From Spirochaetia bacterium (GTDB lineage: Bacteria; Spirochaetota; Leptospiria; Turneriellales; JAOUOS01): a stretch of DNA of 64,000 nucleotides. The position numbers and the translations under genes were made by a program. Location of the stretch: positions 1 through 64,000 of the forward strand of contig JAOUOT010000014.1 of NCBI GenBank assembly GCA_029880265.1, read 5' to 3'. The notes under the pieces are model-generated. The model did not search any database, was not told the origin of the DNA, and saw only the letters and a list, made by a program, of their open reading frames with translations. Shown here in pieces: positions 9,127 to 17,516 of the stretch. Each line of letters starts with the position of its first letter. The first letter of the stretch is position 1.

Positions 9127-10490
9127 GTATCGGAACCCCTGATGATATCAATGGGTCTCATTCGGCTGGCCGACCATGCCGGTATAAACGCCGCAATGCC
9201 CGACAACAAAATAGAAACAAAACCGGCTGCCTGAAGAAAATCTATGTCGTAATGAATCGGCAGATGATCAAAATAGTAAACATTTTTTGGTATAAGACGA
9301 ATATTTTCCCAATAAGCGTCTCCTGTGGCTATATCTGTAACGTAATATAATCCTATTTTATTGATTAGACTTTCAAAGAACAAAAGAATGGCCTCTAAGT
9401 TATCAGATAAAAAAATTCCGAACATAATTCCCATGATTGTCGCAAAAATTCCCGTTAAAAAACCGTTTAAGGTAAAAATCATCAATATGGCGTTTCTTGA
9501 AATTCCCAAAGACTTTAAGATACCGATATCTCTTTTCTTTGATCGAACCACGTTATATGTGGCCACGACAATGCCTACCATTGCCGCAATAATGAACATA
9601 AACACAATGGTAACCTGAACGGTCTTTTCAATGTTTAACGCGGCAAAAAAATTTCTATGTTCGTCTTCAATTGTTCTTATGCTGTAGAGAAATCTATATA
9701 TTTTCGAAATTTGGCTTCTGGCAAAATATAAATCGTTCATATCATGAAGCCTGACAATAATTTGCTGAACCGCGTCAGATATTCCAAAGAGTCTTTGGGC
9801 GCTTTCTAAGGGAATTATCACAAGGCGGCTGTCATGATCATAGTAGCCTGTCTTAAAGAAACCTACAATGGTATAAGGGCGCATGTTAGGAGGCACGCCC
9901 GTTTTTAACGTAAACTGCCCGCGCGGCACCACGAGTTCAATTGTATCTCCTATTTTTAAATCGAGCAGAAAGGCCATTTCTTTGCCCACAACGCAGACGT
10001 CTTCGTTGGGCAGAGATTCAAGTTTTTTTGGCTGAACAATTTCGGGAAAATTTTCAGGAATACCCAGACGGTTATCGCCTAGATCTTTAAATTGCTGAGC
10101 CCTTATAAATACATAATCAATAATACTTTGTTTTCTGACAATGGCCGGGCTTTGAATCATGCCTTCGACAGACGACGCTTTTTCTTTAAGCGCAGATTTT
10201 GTCTTTTCGACTAACGGGCGCCAGTTTTTTATTTTTCTATCGCCGGTTTCGTTTTTTATAATCAAATGCGGATCAAACTCAAAAAGGCTTTTTTTAAATT
10301 GTTCCTGAAAACCTCCGAAAACCGATATTACAACGACTAATAGACTTGTGCCGGTAAAAACGCCTATGAACGAAAGTCTGGTGTTTACACTTAATAATTT
10401 GCCGCCCCGGCCCTTTATGTATCGAAATGCAATAAAAAACGGAAGCAGCGAAAGTCTTATTTTCTTAAAGATGTTTCGCGTCTCTTTCAT
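9123..10490 (-). CDS. lolC: Lipoprotein-releasing ABC transporter permease (LolC/E family)
   Basis: Inner-membrane permease paired with LolD. It has the N-terminal FIAFRYIKGR start of the family, a membrane helix (about 30-50), a large periplasmic MacB-like domain, then three C-terminal helices (about 290-450) with KKRDIGILKSLGISRNAI, the coupling-helix region. It ends in PAWSASRMRPIDIIRG, typical of LolC/E. A TTG at 10502 could also start it; I prefer ATG at 10490, which is inside the end of the preceding gene, so translation is probably coupled. Only one permease is present, suggesting a homodimer or a partner elsewhere. Confidence 0.88.
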   Translation of the reverse strand: MKETRNIFKKIRLSLLPFFIAFRYIKGRGGKLLSVNTRLSFIGVFTGTSLLVVVISVFGGFQEQFKKSLFEFDPHLIIKNETGDRKIKNWRPLVEKTKSALKEKASSVEGMIQSPAIVRKQSIIDYVFIRAQQFKDLGDNRLGIPENFPEIVQPKKLESLPNEDVCVVGKEMAFLLDLKIGDTIELVVPRGQFTLKTGVPPNMRPYTIVGFFKTGYYDHDSRLVIIPLESAQRLFGISDAVQQIIVRLHDMNDLYFARSQISKIYRFLYSIRTIEDEHRNFFAALNIEKTVQVTIVFMFIIAAMVGIVVATYNVVRSKKRDIGILKSLGISRNAILMIFTLNGFLTGIFATIMGIMFGIFLSDNLEAILLFFESLINKIGLYYVTDIATGDAYWENIRLIPKNVYYFDHLPIHYDIDFLQAAGFVSILLSGIAAFIPAWSASRMRPIDIIRGSDT

Positions 10491-11328
10491 AAGCGTGTTC
10501 AACCAGAGAGATTAAACGAAAATCATCGACAATCTGAAAACACTTTTCTATGTTTTTGCCTAAAATTGAATAAAAAGTTAAATTCTTCCATGAGCTTTTT
10601 AGTTCTTCGGCGAAATGCGCGGGAATTTTTAAGATTTGAAATTTTTGTTCGTCGCTCATTTCGTCTTCGGCTTTTTTTAATAAAAGATGCAGCCTGTAAA
10701 GATAAAGACCGCCTGTCTGTAAAAGCTTTCTTTCAATGTTATCTCTTTCGTCTTCGCTCTTTTCGGTTACCTCGTCGATATAGTGTTTCAGGAACATGGT
10801 CATTCCTCTGTTGTTTGCCTGATAAAATCTTTCTAAGTCGCCGAAAATTGCTTCAAGCTCGTTCCAGTAAATTGTTCCTCTGAGTACAGCTCTTATGACA
10901 GGATAGTTATTGTCGATAAATTCAGATATGGCTCCCGAAAATTTTCGAATTTCGTAAGAGGCCAGATTGTCAATAAACCTGTCGGGATATTTTTCAATCA
11001 GTTCGTTATTGGCTGCCATGATTTCTTCAAGCTTTTTGTTTAATTCTTCTTTCTTTTTATTTTCATGCTCTTTTTGCAGGGCTTTTTCTTCAAGCTTTAC
11101 GTAAAAATAAATTTCGTCTTTGACAAACTGGGCCAAATTAACCCGGCTCGTAATCATATGAGTAATTCTTGATTCTAATTCTTTGAGATTGAAAAATCGT
11201 TCCCCAAATTTTTCGGCGGCTTTTTTAAATTTTTCTCTTAGAAGATTTAAAACGGTTTCTCTGTCAAAGTTTCCTGAAAATTCGGGAAAAGCGCTTTTTA
11301 TAAGTTTTAATTCTCGGGTTTCAATCAT
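10465..11328 (-). CDS. Hypothetical cytoplasmic coiled-coil protein
   Basis: Not recognised. 287 aa, no signal peptide or membrane segment, rich in Lys, Glu, Leu and Arg. A predicted coiled coil spans about residues 75-110 (KEHENKKKEELNKKLEEIM), and most of the rest looks alpha-helical. It overlaps the M50-like protease gene upstream by one base (TAATG) and the lolC start downstream by 26 bases, so it is made together with both. An accessory role in envelope biogenesis is a guess from position only. Confidence 0.7.
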   Translation of the reverse strand: MIETRELKLIKSAFPEFSGNFDRETVLNLLREKFKKAAEKFGERFFNLKELESRITHMITSRVNLAQFVKDEIYFYVKLEEKALQKEHENKKKEELNKKLEEIMAANNELIEKYPDRFIDNLASYEIRKFSGAISEFIDNNYPVIRAVLRGTIYWNELEAIFGDLERFYQANNRGMTMFLKHYIDEVTEKSEDERDNIERKLLQTGGLYLYRLHLLLKKAEDEMSDEQKFQILKIPAHFAEELKSSWKNLTFYSILGKNIEKCFQIVDDFRLISLVEHAYERDAKHL

Positions 11329-12131
11329 TATCTTTCTTGAGTTTCTATTCTTTGACGATTTATAAGTTCCAGTAGTTTAAGCGTTTCAGGGTCGATATTT
11401 TCAAGACTGTTTACGGTGAAATCGGCGTCTTCTGCCTGCGGTATTTCTTCTTCAACAGGCGCTATATGCAAAGCGCGGTAAACAAGGCGAATAAATATCC
11501 ATATTGAAACCGCCGATAAAAAAATTCCGATAAAATAAGCCGTAGGCAAAGCAGAGGGCATATCTCCCAGATAATGTCGGGCTATTATTCCCGCGTCGGT
11601 TTTTAGAACGTCTCCCCTGAAGAAATCTCCTAAATCGTAAACGGCGTACAGCGACGTTAATCCGCCCATGAAAAAAAGCAGAAAACGATTGACTTTTAAT
11701 ATAAAAAAACATGTCGCAAGAAAAAGAAGCCCCCAAAGCAGTCCTAAAAAGAAGATAGAAACTTCCAGGTCGTCAAAATAACGAAAAGTAAAATATAAAA
11801 GAATAGAGCCGGTTAATGACGAGATTATTCGGGGCGCTTTATTTTGAAGCGAAGAGTAAAGCATAGACGAACCCCAGACGATGCTTCCGAGATATCCCGA
11901 AGAAGCGATTGCCAGAAAATTACCCCCCATTGTTTTTGTCAGCCCCGATTCGTTCCATGAAATTGTTATTTTATTTACGGTTCCTCCGGTAAGAATCGCT
12001 CCCATGGCGTGGGATATTTCATGAAGAAAGACGACAAAAACCTTAAAAGGCGCCAAAAAAATAAAATCCCAGAAAAAAATAAAAACGCCGGCAAATAAAG
12101 CCAATAAGAGAAGTCGCCAGTAAGAAACCAT
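11328..12131 (-). CDS. M50B-like integral membrane metalloprotease
   Basis: 267 aa with six or seven membrane segments. The zinc motif HEISH is at residues 37-41 in the second helix, as in the peptidase M50B-like family; a second metal-binding motif (an Asp in a later helix, perhaps in the YDLGDF stretch near residue 165) is less certain. The C-terminal 45 residues are soluble and acidic. This family is poorly characterised, and intramembrane cleavage is inferred from the motif. It sits one gene away from a rhomboid protease, so two intramembrane proteases share this transcript. Confidence 0.78.
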   Translation of the reverse strand: MVSYWRLLLLALFAGVFIFFWDFIFLAPFKVFVVFLHEISHAMGAILTGGTVNKITISWNESGLTKTMGGNFLAIASSGYLGSIVWGSSMLYSSLQNKAPRIISSLTGSILLYFTFRYFDDLEVSIFFLGLLWGLLFLATCFFILKVNRFLLFFMGGLTSLYAVYDLGDFFRGDVLKTDAGIIARHYLGDMPSALPTAYFIGIFLSAVSIWIFIRLVYRALHIAPVEEEIPQAEDADFTVNSLENIDPETLKLLELINRQRIETQER

Positions 12132-12790
12132 TAAAGTTTATACAGAGCTCCCACTGATAATTTATTTTGAATTGAAAGCAGATTATTTATTCCGACAAAT
12201 TCGCGCGTTCCGGGCGTTAAATTTAAAGAAAAATTATATGTCAGAATCATTGAAATTTTATGATTAAATGGTAATTGCATATATCCGCCAAGGCTAATTA
12301 AAAGATCGGCATATTCTGAATTTTCTTCTGCCATATTTTCATAATATTTGGCTCCAGCGAGAAAAAGATCAAAGCCGCCTCCCAATGAAAGGTTGATTCT
12401 TTTTTGAAAAAATTCATAATAAAATCTTGCGTAAAAATTGTATGTCGACCATGAATAGTTTTCAAAATCGATTTCTATGTCGTTAACCGTTAAGCCTATA
12501 ACGGGATTATACGAAAGTCCGAAATTCAGCATATATTTTTGCATTAGTTTTTTATAAAGAGCGATATCGGCGCCATAAAGCGTTGCCGAAGAATAGCTTT
12601 CATATTCAGAGGCTGATTCATAAAGATTTATATAGCTATTTTGTATTGCTATGTAATTTTCAGATTTATTTTCTTTAGAAGCTTCTTTTGAAAATAAATT
12701 ATGGGGAACACAGAATAAAAAAATTAAAAGAAAAATTAATCGGGAAAATATGATATTCTTTTTAATCGATTCTTTAATGTAACTGCGCAT
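12131..12790 (-). CDS. Exported protein, probable small outer-membrane beta-barrel
   Basis: About 219 aa. A signal peptide (FLLIFLFCVPHNLFSK) is followed by alternating aromatic/polar stretches such as NFYARFYYEFFQKRINLSLG and SMILTYNFSLNL. It ends in LSVGALYKL, consistent with an 8-stranded barrel, though the terminal Leu rather than Phe is atypical. No family recognised. A start 30 bases upstream (12820) is also possible; I chose 12790 because it keeps the signal peptide shorter and follows a weak AGGCG. The stop overlaps the next ATG by one base. Confidence 0.65.
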   Translation of the reverse strand: MRSYIKESIKKNIIFSRLIFLLIFLFCVPHNLFSKEASKENKSENYIAIQNSYINLYESASEYESYSSATLYGADIALYKKLMQKYMLNFGLSYNPVIGLTVNDIEIDFENYSWSTYNFYARFYYEFFQKRINLSLGGGFDLFLAGAKYYENMAEENSEYADLLISLGGYMQLPFNHKISMILTYNFSLNLTPGTREFVGINNLLSIQNKLSVGALYKL

Positions 12791-13685
12791 TGTTTTCGCC
12801 TGTTTTTTTCTTGCTTTCATTCATGTTATCAGACGCCTTTCTTAAAAATTTTTTTTCATAAGCAGAAAGGCTTTTAATTCCGTGACGGCTTATCTTATCA
12901 AGTATGGCGTCGATTTTTTCTTCCATATGCATCATATCGTATTTTTCCTGCTCTTTCTTTTGCCATTCGCGGCGTTTTTTTGCCGTTTTATACCGCTTAA
13001 TAAAGTTCCATTTATCTGTAAAAGAATGAGGATGCGGATGGTTTTTCTTTTTCACCAGATAAAACAAGTAAAAATATCCGGTTAAAAGACCTCCAAAGTG
13101 CCCCACATGGCTTATACCGCCGGCTGTGCCGGTCGTCTGAAGGGTAAAATAAAAAGAGACAAGCCCCATAACTAAAACAAAATATTTTACTTTCACCGGA
13201 ATAATAAACATGAATAAAAGATATCTGTCGGGCCAATAAACGGCATATGCCAGTAGTATTCCGTAAACTGCGCCTGACGCTCCGATGGTCGGCAGAGCAA
13301 ACTCAACCTGACCCAAAAGAACGGGAATTAAGAAAATAAAAACGCCGGCTCCCGTGCCGCAAACCAGATAATATCGGGTAAAAAACTTTTTTCCCCATTT
13401 TTCTTCCAGCTCAGAGCCAAACATCCATAAAGCAAACATGTTAAATAATATGTGCATAATGTCTCTTTGACTATGCAGAAACTGGTAGGTAAAAATCTGC
13501 CAAAAATAAAATTTATTGACAATAATTTTCGGATCCAGCGAAAAAATATCCTGAATTTGATTTGAAGCGCCGTAATCTTGCATGACCAGACTTGAAATGA
13601 ACTGTACAATATAAATTACAACGTTAATTATAATAAGCCCTTTAACGGCGGGCGTTATTTGCGGACCAAAGCGTACCTGACTCAT
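12774..13685 (-). CDS. Rhomboid family intramembrane serine protease
   Basis: 303 aa with six membrane helices. Catalytic Ser137 lies in IGASGAVYG, and the catalytic His in HVGHFGGLLTG is probably His196. The HSQRDIMHILFNMFALWMFG segment is the conserved L1/helix 2 region of rhomboids. A long basic cytoplasmic tail (about 215-303) contains a predicted coiled coil. It overlaps kdsA by ATGA upstream. The substrate is unknown. Confidence 0.92.
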   Translation of the reverse strand: MSQVRFGPQITPAVKGLIIINVVIYIVQFISSLVMQDYGASNQIQDIFSLDPKIIVNKFYFWQIFTYQFLHSQRDIMHILFNMFALWMFGSELEEKWGKKFFTRYYLVCGTGAGVFIFLIPVLLGQVEFALPTIGASGAVYGILLAYAVYWPDRYLLFMFIIPVKVKYFVLVMGLVSFYFTLQTTGTAGGISHVGHFGGLLTGYFYLFYLVKKKNHPHPHSFTDKWNFIKRYKTAKKRREWQKKEQEKYDMMHMEEKIDAILDKISRHGIKSLSAYEKKFLRKASDNMNESKKKTGENNAQLH

Positions 13686-14533
13686 AGATTATCCGTCGAA
13701 TTATAATTTTTTACCAGCATATCAATAGCCTTAATATAATCAATTGTTTCGGGCACATCTTTTAAATACATCTGGTTTGTGGCGTCTGATTTTGCGTCAG
13801 GCGGGTTCGGATGCGCCTCTAGAAAAAAACCGTCTACGCCGACAGCCGCCGCCGCCCGGGCCAAGGGCTGGGCCATTTCGCGTTCGCCGCCCGATACTTC
13901 GCCTCCTCCGGGAAGCTGGGTTGAATGCGTGATATCCATAACGACATGAACATTTTGACTTCTTAAAAAGTCGATGCCTCTCATATCTACAACTAAATTA
14001 TTGTATCCGAAAGTGTATCCTCTTTCGCATATGGATATTTTTTCAGAGCCGGTTTTATGAAATTTTTCTACGACTTTTAAAGCGTCAGAAGGAGCCATGA
14101 ATTGCCCCTTTTTTATGTTCACCCAGAGGTTTGTTTTTGCCGCTTCTAATATTAAATCGGTTTGTCTTGATAAAAAAGCGGGAATTTGAAGAATGTCGGC
14201 TACCTTTGCCGCTTTTTCGACATGTTCAGGCAGATGTACGTCGGTTAAAATAGGCAAATCAAATTCTTTTTTAATATCTGCCAGCATTCTTAAACCTTCG
14301 TCAATGCCGAATCCGCGAAAAGATTGAATACTGCTTCTGTTGGCCTTGTCATAAGACGACTTAAAGATTAAAAATATATTTTTTTCTTTGGCCGTCTTTT
14401 TTAAGAATGACGCCGTTTCGGTTAAAAGTTCAAAGCTTTCAATTACGCAGGGTCCCGCGATTAGAAAAACCGGATTTTTTCCGCCAATTTTTGTTTCTCT
14501 TATGAAATCAGATTCTTTATTCAGTTTGACCAT
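13682..14533 (-). CDS. kdsA: 3-deoxy-8-phosphooctulonate (KDO-8-P) synthase
   Basis: Condenses phosphoenolpyruvate with arabinose 5-phosphate to KDO 8-phosphate, the committed step to the KDO of LPS. 283 aa, normal length. Motifs include FLIAGPCVIES near the start, FKSSYDKANRSS, LPILTDVH, ILQIPAFLSRQTDL, VNIKKGQFMAP, DITHSTQLPGGG and FFLEAHPNPP. Its ATG lies inside the end of the preceding lipoprotein gene (17-base overlap). With LpxB in this window it shows that the organism makes LPS. Confidence 0.95.
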   Translation of the reverse strand: MVKLNKESDFIRETKIGGKNPVFLIAGPCVIESFELLTETASFLKKTAKEKNIFLIFKSSYDKANRSSIQSFRGFGIDEGLRMLADIKKEFDLPILTDVHLPEHVEKAAKVADILQIPAFLSRQTDLILEAAKTNLWVNIKKGQFMAPSDALKVVEKFHKTGSEKISICERGYTFGYNNLVVDMRGIDFLRSQNVHVVMDITHSTQLPGGGEVSGGEREMAQPLARAAAAVGVDGFFLEAHPNPPDAKSDATNQMYLKDVPETIDYIKAIDMLVKNYNSTDNL

Positions 14534-14912
14534 TGTAAAATCTTTTTAACTCTTCGGCTGAAAGGCGCACTATTAACCTGCACCCGCCGTTTTCAAGATA
14601 TAGTTTGTGATAGACTTCAATTTGGGGATGTATATTTTCTGCGTTTTTATATAAATCGTGAAATTTTGGCATAACTTTTTGGTACGCTTTATTGCAGCTC
14701 TTTTCTCGTCTTTCGACATAAGTGTCCTGATAGTCTTTGGCGTCTTCTTGCACTGAAATTTGAAGAGTTGTTTTATCAATCCACAAATTATCTTGTACCT
14801 CTTTTGAACGCTCTTGGTAAATTATCTGTTTGCCTGCGCAGGCAAACGCAAAAAAATATATAAAGGTAATATACAAAACGCAGATACCATTGAAACTGTT
14901 TTTTTTATTCAT
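14517..14912 (-). CDS. Putative lipoprotein, 131 aa
   Basis: Not recognised. The hydrophobic N-terminus leads to a lipobox-like FAFACAGK with Cys near residue 25; two more Cys follow in the mature part. The mature domain is small and charged, ending in GGCRLIVRLSAEELKRF. I chose ATG 14912 (MNKKNSF) over 14927 because a basic start followed by the hydrophobic core is typical; neither has a clear SD. It is the first gene of the long minus-strand operon ending with ubiX. Confidence 0.6.
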   Translation of the reverse strand: MNKKNSFNGICVLYITFIYFFAFACAGKQIIYQERSKEVQDNLWIDKTTLQISVQEDAKDYQDTYVERREKSCNKAYQKVMPKFHDLYKNAENIHPQIEVYHKLYLENGGCRLIVRLSAEELKRFYNGQTE

Positions 14913-15082
14913 ATAATTCAAATGCATTTAGATGCGCAGCCCGCTTTTTGCTCAAAAATCGAAAACGCACCCAAAGTATTCCTGTATACTATAAAATCTT
15001 AAATTCTAAAGCGCTGTGTCAACCATAATTGTTTGAAAGTTTTTTAAAATTAAGTCGATAAGAAGAACATTGATAAATATTA

Positions 15083-16015
15083 ATGAGCGTTATGAAATTT
15101 CTTGAAAAAAAAGTAAAAATTTGTTATAAAATATTCTATATTGCGGTTTTACTCTTTACCTTAAAAAATCCTTATCTTCATGCTCAAAATTTTAAAAAGG
15201 GTCAACATGAACAATCAAATATTCAGGTTGACTGGCAAAATTATTTTGTAATTGTAAATGCCGAGTTTAAACTGAGTAAAAAAGCGCCCATAAGCGAGAG
15301 AGAGCTGTTAAGAGAGCAGACAAAAGAAGATATTCTTCAGTTGATTAGTCATTATCTTGAAAATCTTGTAGTAGACGAAAACCGTTTATTGAAAAATATA
15401 CTCGCTTCTAATGACGAATTTTCACGCGAATATTCTCTTTTCCTCGAAACTCTTGAAATGCACGGAATGTTTTTTCGCGAAAATAAAATTATAACAAGCA
15501 TGAAAATACCGTTAAGAGGCAAAAACGGTCTTTTGGCGCGGGTGCCGTTAAACTGGAACCATTATAATTATGAAAGTTTGAAAAGTAACGAGTACGTAGG
15601 CGAAGCGTATCAAAGAAACTCGTATAATAGCGAATATATTAAATCTCTTTCTCCCGTGAAATATACAGGGCTTATTATTGACGTAAGAAATTTAGATTTT
15701 AACGTTTCGTTGTCTCCAAAAATCTTTGATCAAAACGGAAAGTTGATTTATGGCGAAGAATTTATTCCGCCAAACGCGGGAAAACGTAGAGGAATTGCGG
15801 CTTTCCTGACAAATCTCAATAATTCTGAAGTTGAAAGACGGGTAGGCAGAAGACCTTTATTGACAACAGCGGTAGAAACAAGCGGTTTTAATAAAACAAA
15901 CGCCGTTTTAATCATAAGAGACGCAGCCAGAATTTTTGATCATGAAGAAACAGTTAAGAACTTAAGAAAGTGCCGCGTTGTTTTCTTGATTAACGAAAAA
16001 AACAAAAAAAAGTAA
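15083..16015 (+). CDS. Exported protein of unknown function next to flagellins
   Basis: 310 aa with a signal peptide (IFYIAVLLFTLKNPYLHAQ). The mature part has an N-terminal helical domain and a C-terminal region opening with VKYTGLIIDVRNL and continuing LSPKIFDQNGKLIYGEE. That pattern recurs in exported proteins of many diderms and resembles LPP20/FlgT-type flagellar accessory proteins. This link is from memory and uncertain, but the position just before the flagellin genes agrees. It ends in a Lys/Asn tail. No strong SD; ATG 15092 is an alternative start. Confidence 0.65.
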   Translation: MSVMKFLEKKVKICYKIFYIAVLLFTLKNPYLHAQNFKKGQHEQSNIQVDWQNYFVIVNAEFKLSKKAPISERELLREQTKEDILQLISHYLENLVVDENRLLKNILASNDEFSREYSLFLETLEMHGMFFRENKIITSMKIPLRGKNGLLARVPLNWNHYNYESLKSNEYVGEAYQRNSYNSEYIKSLSPVKYTGLIIDVRNLDFNVSLSPKIFDQNGKLIYGEEFIPPNAGKRRGIAAFLTNLNNSEVERRVGRRPLLTTAVETSGFNKTNAVLIIRDAARIFDHEETVKNLRKCRVVFLINEKNKKK

Positions 16016-16377
16016 TAAAGCTTTTTTTTGTTGTTCCGATCATACAAATAAGGGAAAAAAGTTTTTTTTTCATAAATCTCTCTAACCGTATCGTAACTTC
16101 GCCTATCTTTAGTTAACCTTCAATATCTTATCTTAATCTCTCCAGGCTTGAGTCATCTTTGTTCATGAAAATATCCGACATTGAAGTCAGGAAACTAGAA
16201 CAAAGAAATATTATAAAGAGTTTGTTCTTAAAAATCAAGCGCCAGGAAGCTTGTAAAATATAGAACAAAAGTTTTGTGTATTTCTAAAGAAAATCTTGTT
16301 CGTTTGGTTTTGATAAAAAAAGCAAGAGGCTTTTTCAAAACAGGTAAACAACAAAGTGATTCAAGGAGGAATCGACA
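16016..16377 (+). promoter_or_regulatory. 362-base intergenic leader of the first flagellin, with a hairpin
   Basis: No gene is seen here. Near its 3' end, GTTTTG (16307-16312) and AAAAAGC (16317-16323) pair with GCTTTTT (16329-16335) and CAAAAC (16336-16341) around an AAGAG loop, leaving a 4-base bulge. The hairpin sits about 20 bases before the AAGGAGG ribosome site. Further up, GAACAAA (16198-16204) pairs with TTTGTTC (16221-16227). A TAAC plus GCCTATCT pair near 16085-16110 loosely resembles a sigma-28 promoter, but I cannot support it firmly. Confidence 0.45.
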
Positions 16378-17223
16378 ATGATAATAAACCACAACATGTC
16401 GGCTATTAACGCCCACCGAGTAATGAAGTTCAATACTTGGGATGTTGATAAGTCGATGGCAAAATTATCAAGCGGTATGCGCATTAACAAATCAGGAGAC
16501 GACGCATCAGGTATGGCCGTTTCTGAAAAAATGCGTACCCAGATAAAAGGTCTGCGTCAGGCAGAGCGAAATACTGAAGACGGTATGTCGATGATTCAAA
16601 CAACCGAAGGTTATATGGATCAGATATCAAACGTTATTCAGAGAATAAGAGTGCTTGCCGTTCAAAGCTCAAACGGTATTTATGCCGACGATGACCGTCT
16701 ATTAATGCAAATTGAAGTATCTCAGCTTGTAGACGAAATAGACAGAGTATCTTCTCAGGCCGAATTTAACCGCATGAAACTGCTTCAGGGCGATTTCGCA
16801 AGAGATTCTCGTACGTCTTCAATGTGGTTTCACATGGGACCAAACCAGCACCAGCGTGAAAGAGTTTATATTCGCACCATGACCGCTACCGCTTTAAGCT
16901 TTAAGAAGATTGACGGAAGCATCGTTAGCGTATCAACCGCAGGTTTAGCAAATGAAACTCTAGGCGTTATGGACGCCGCTCTTGATCAACTCAATCGACA
17001 AAGAGCAAATCTTGGCGCATATTACAGCAGACTTGAATTTGCCGCTAAGGGTTTATTTGCGGCATATGAAAATATTCAAGCCTCAGAGTCTCGAATTAGA
17101 GACGCCGATATGGCTGAAGAGATGGTTGATTATACCAGAACGCAGGTATTGGTTCAGAGCGGTACGGCTATGCTCGCGCAGGCAAACATGAAACCGCAGA
17201 GTGTACTGCAGCTTCTTAGATAA
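16378..17223 (+). CDS. flaB: Flagellin core protein FlaB (copy 1)
   Basis: Core subunit of the periplasmic flagellar filament. 281 aa, the usual size of spirochaetal FlaB. It has the flagellin N-terminal D0/D1 motif ([34 protein letters not shown]), the spirochaete-specific [17 protein letters not shown] in the middle and the C-terminal [17 protein letters not shown] helix. No large variable D2/D3 domain is present. An AAGGAGG SD lies 8 nt before ATG. A second flaB follows after 293 bases, with a terminator between. Confidence 0.97.
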   Translation: MIINHNMSAINAHRVMKFNTWDVDKSMAKLSSGMRINKSGDDASGMAVSEKMRTQIKGLRQAERNTEDGMSMIQTTEGYMDQISNVIQRIRVLAVQSSNGIYADDDRLLMQIEVSQLVDEIDRVSSQAEFNRMKLLQGDFARDSRTSSMWFHMGPNQHQRERVYIRTMTATALSFKKIDGSIVSVSTAGLANETLGVMDAALDQLNRQRANLGAYYSRLEFAAKGLFAAYENIQASESRIRDADMAEEMVDYTRTQVLVQSGTAMLAQANMKPQSVLQLLR

Positions 17224-17240
17224 TAAAATTTAAGAGTTCA

Positions 17241-17270
17241 AACCGCCGAATTTTAAGAATTCGGCGGTTT
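17241..17270 (+). terminator. Terminator of the first flaB
   Basis: AACCGCCGAATT (17241-17252) and AATTCGGCGGTT (17258-17269) form a perfect 12-bp stem with a TTAAG loop. A short T-rich tract (TTGGGTTTT) follows. It starts 18 bases after the flaB stop. Confidence 0.8.
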
Positions 17271-17304
17271 TGGGTTTTAAACCCTATTGACATAAAAAAA
17301 TGGG

Positions 17305-17366
17305 TCCATAATAGGATATGGCAATCTGCCGTCATGCGACGGCAGATTGCCATATCCTATTATGGA
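17305..17366. repeat. Perfect 29-bp inverted repeat with 4-base loop
   Basis: Arms 17305-17333 and 17338-17366 are exact reverse complements, separated by ATGC. The arms begin TCCATAATAGG and end CTGCCGTC. No T-run follows, so it is not an ordinary terminator. A possible -35 (TTGACA, 17287-17292) lies just upstream, with a weak -10 (TAATAG, 17309-17314) inside the left arm. It could be a cruciform, an mRNA-stabilising or RNase III-cleaved hairpin, or a short mobile remnant. Confidence 0.85.
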
Positions 17367-17402
17367 TTTGAAGGCCTGAAAATCAGAGACGGCTCATTTG
17401 TT

Positions 17403-17463
17403 AATCGGGCGTCCAGGTAGTGTGCGGGGTTAATTCTGCGCATTACTTCGTGGACGCCTGATT
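17403..17463 (+). promoter_or_regulatory. Long wobble-paired hairpin in the leader of the second flaB
   Basis: 17403-17415 pairs with 17451-17463 over 13 positions (one G-U). Inside it, 17417-17426 pairs with 17437-17446 over 10 positions (three G-U), leaving a 10-base loop and a small internal loop. Several pairs are G-U, so the structure is better on the plus-strand RNA, which suggests selection for an RNA fold. It is followed by ATTTTAATTTTTTT and lies about 50 bases before the flaB2 start, so it could act as an attenuator or stabiliser. Confidence 0.6.
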
Positions 17464-17516
17464 TTAATTTTTTTAAAATTAAACAAGCGTTCAAAATTGT
17501 GACAAAGGAGTGTCTG

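Noticed and set aside
16080-16115. Sigma-28 promoter for flaB
   Set aside because: Only a loose TAAC and GCCTATCT pair with 14-base spacing was found, too far from the consensus to list as a separate feature.
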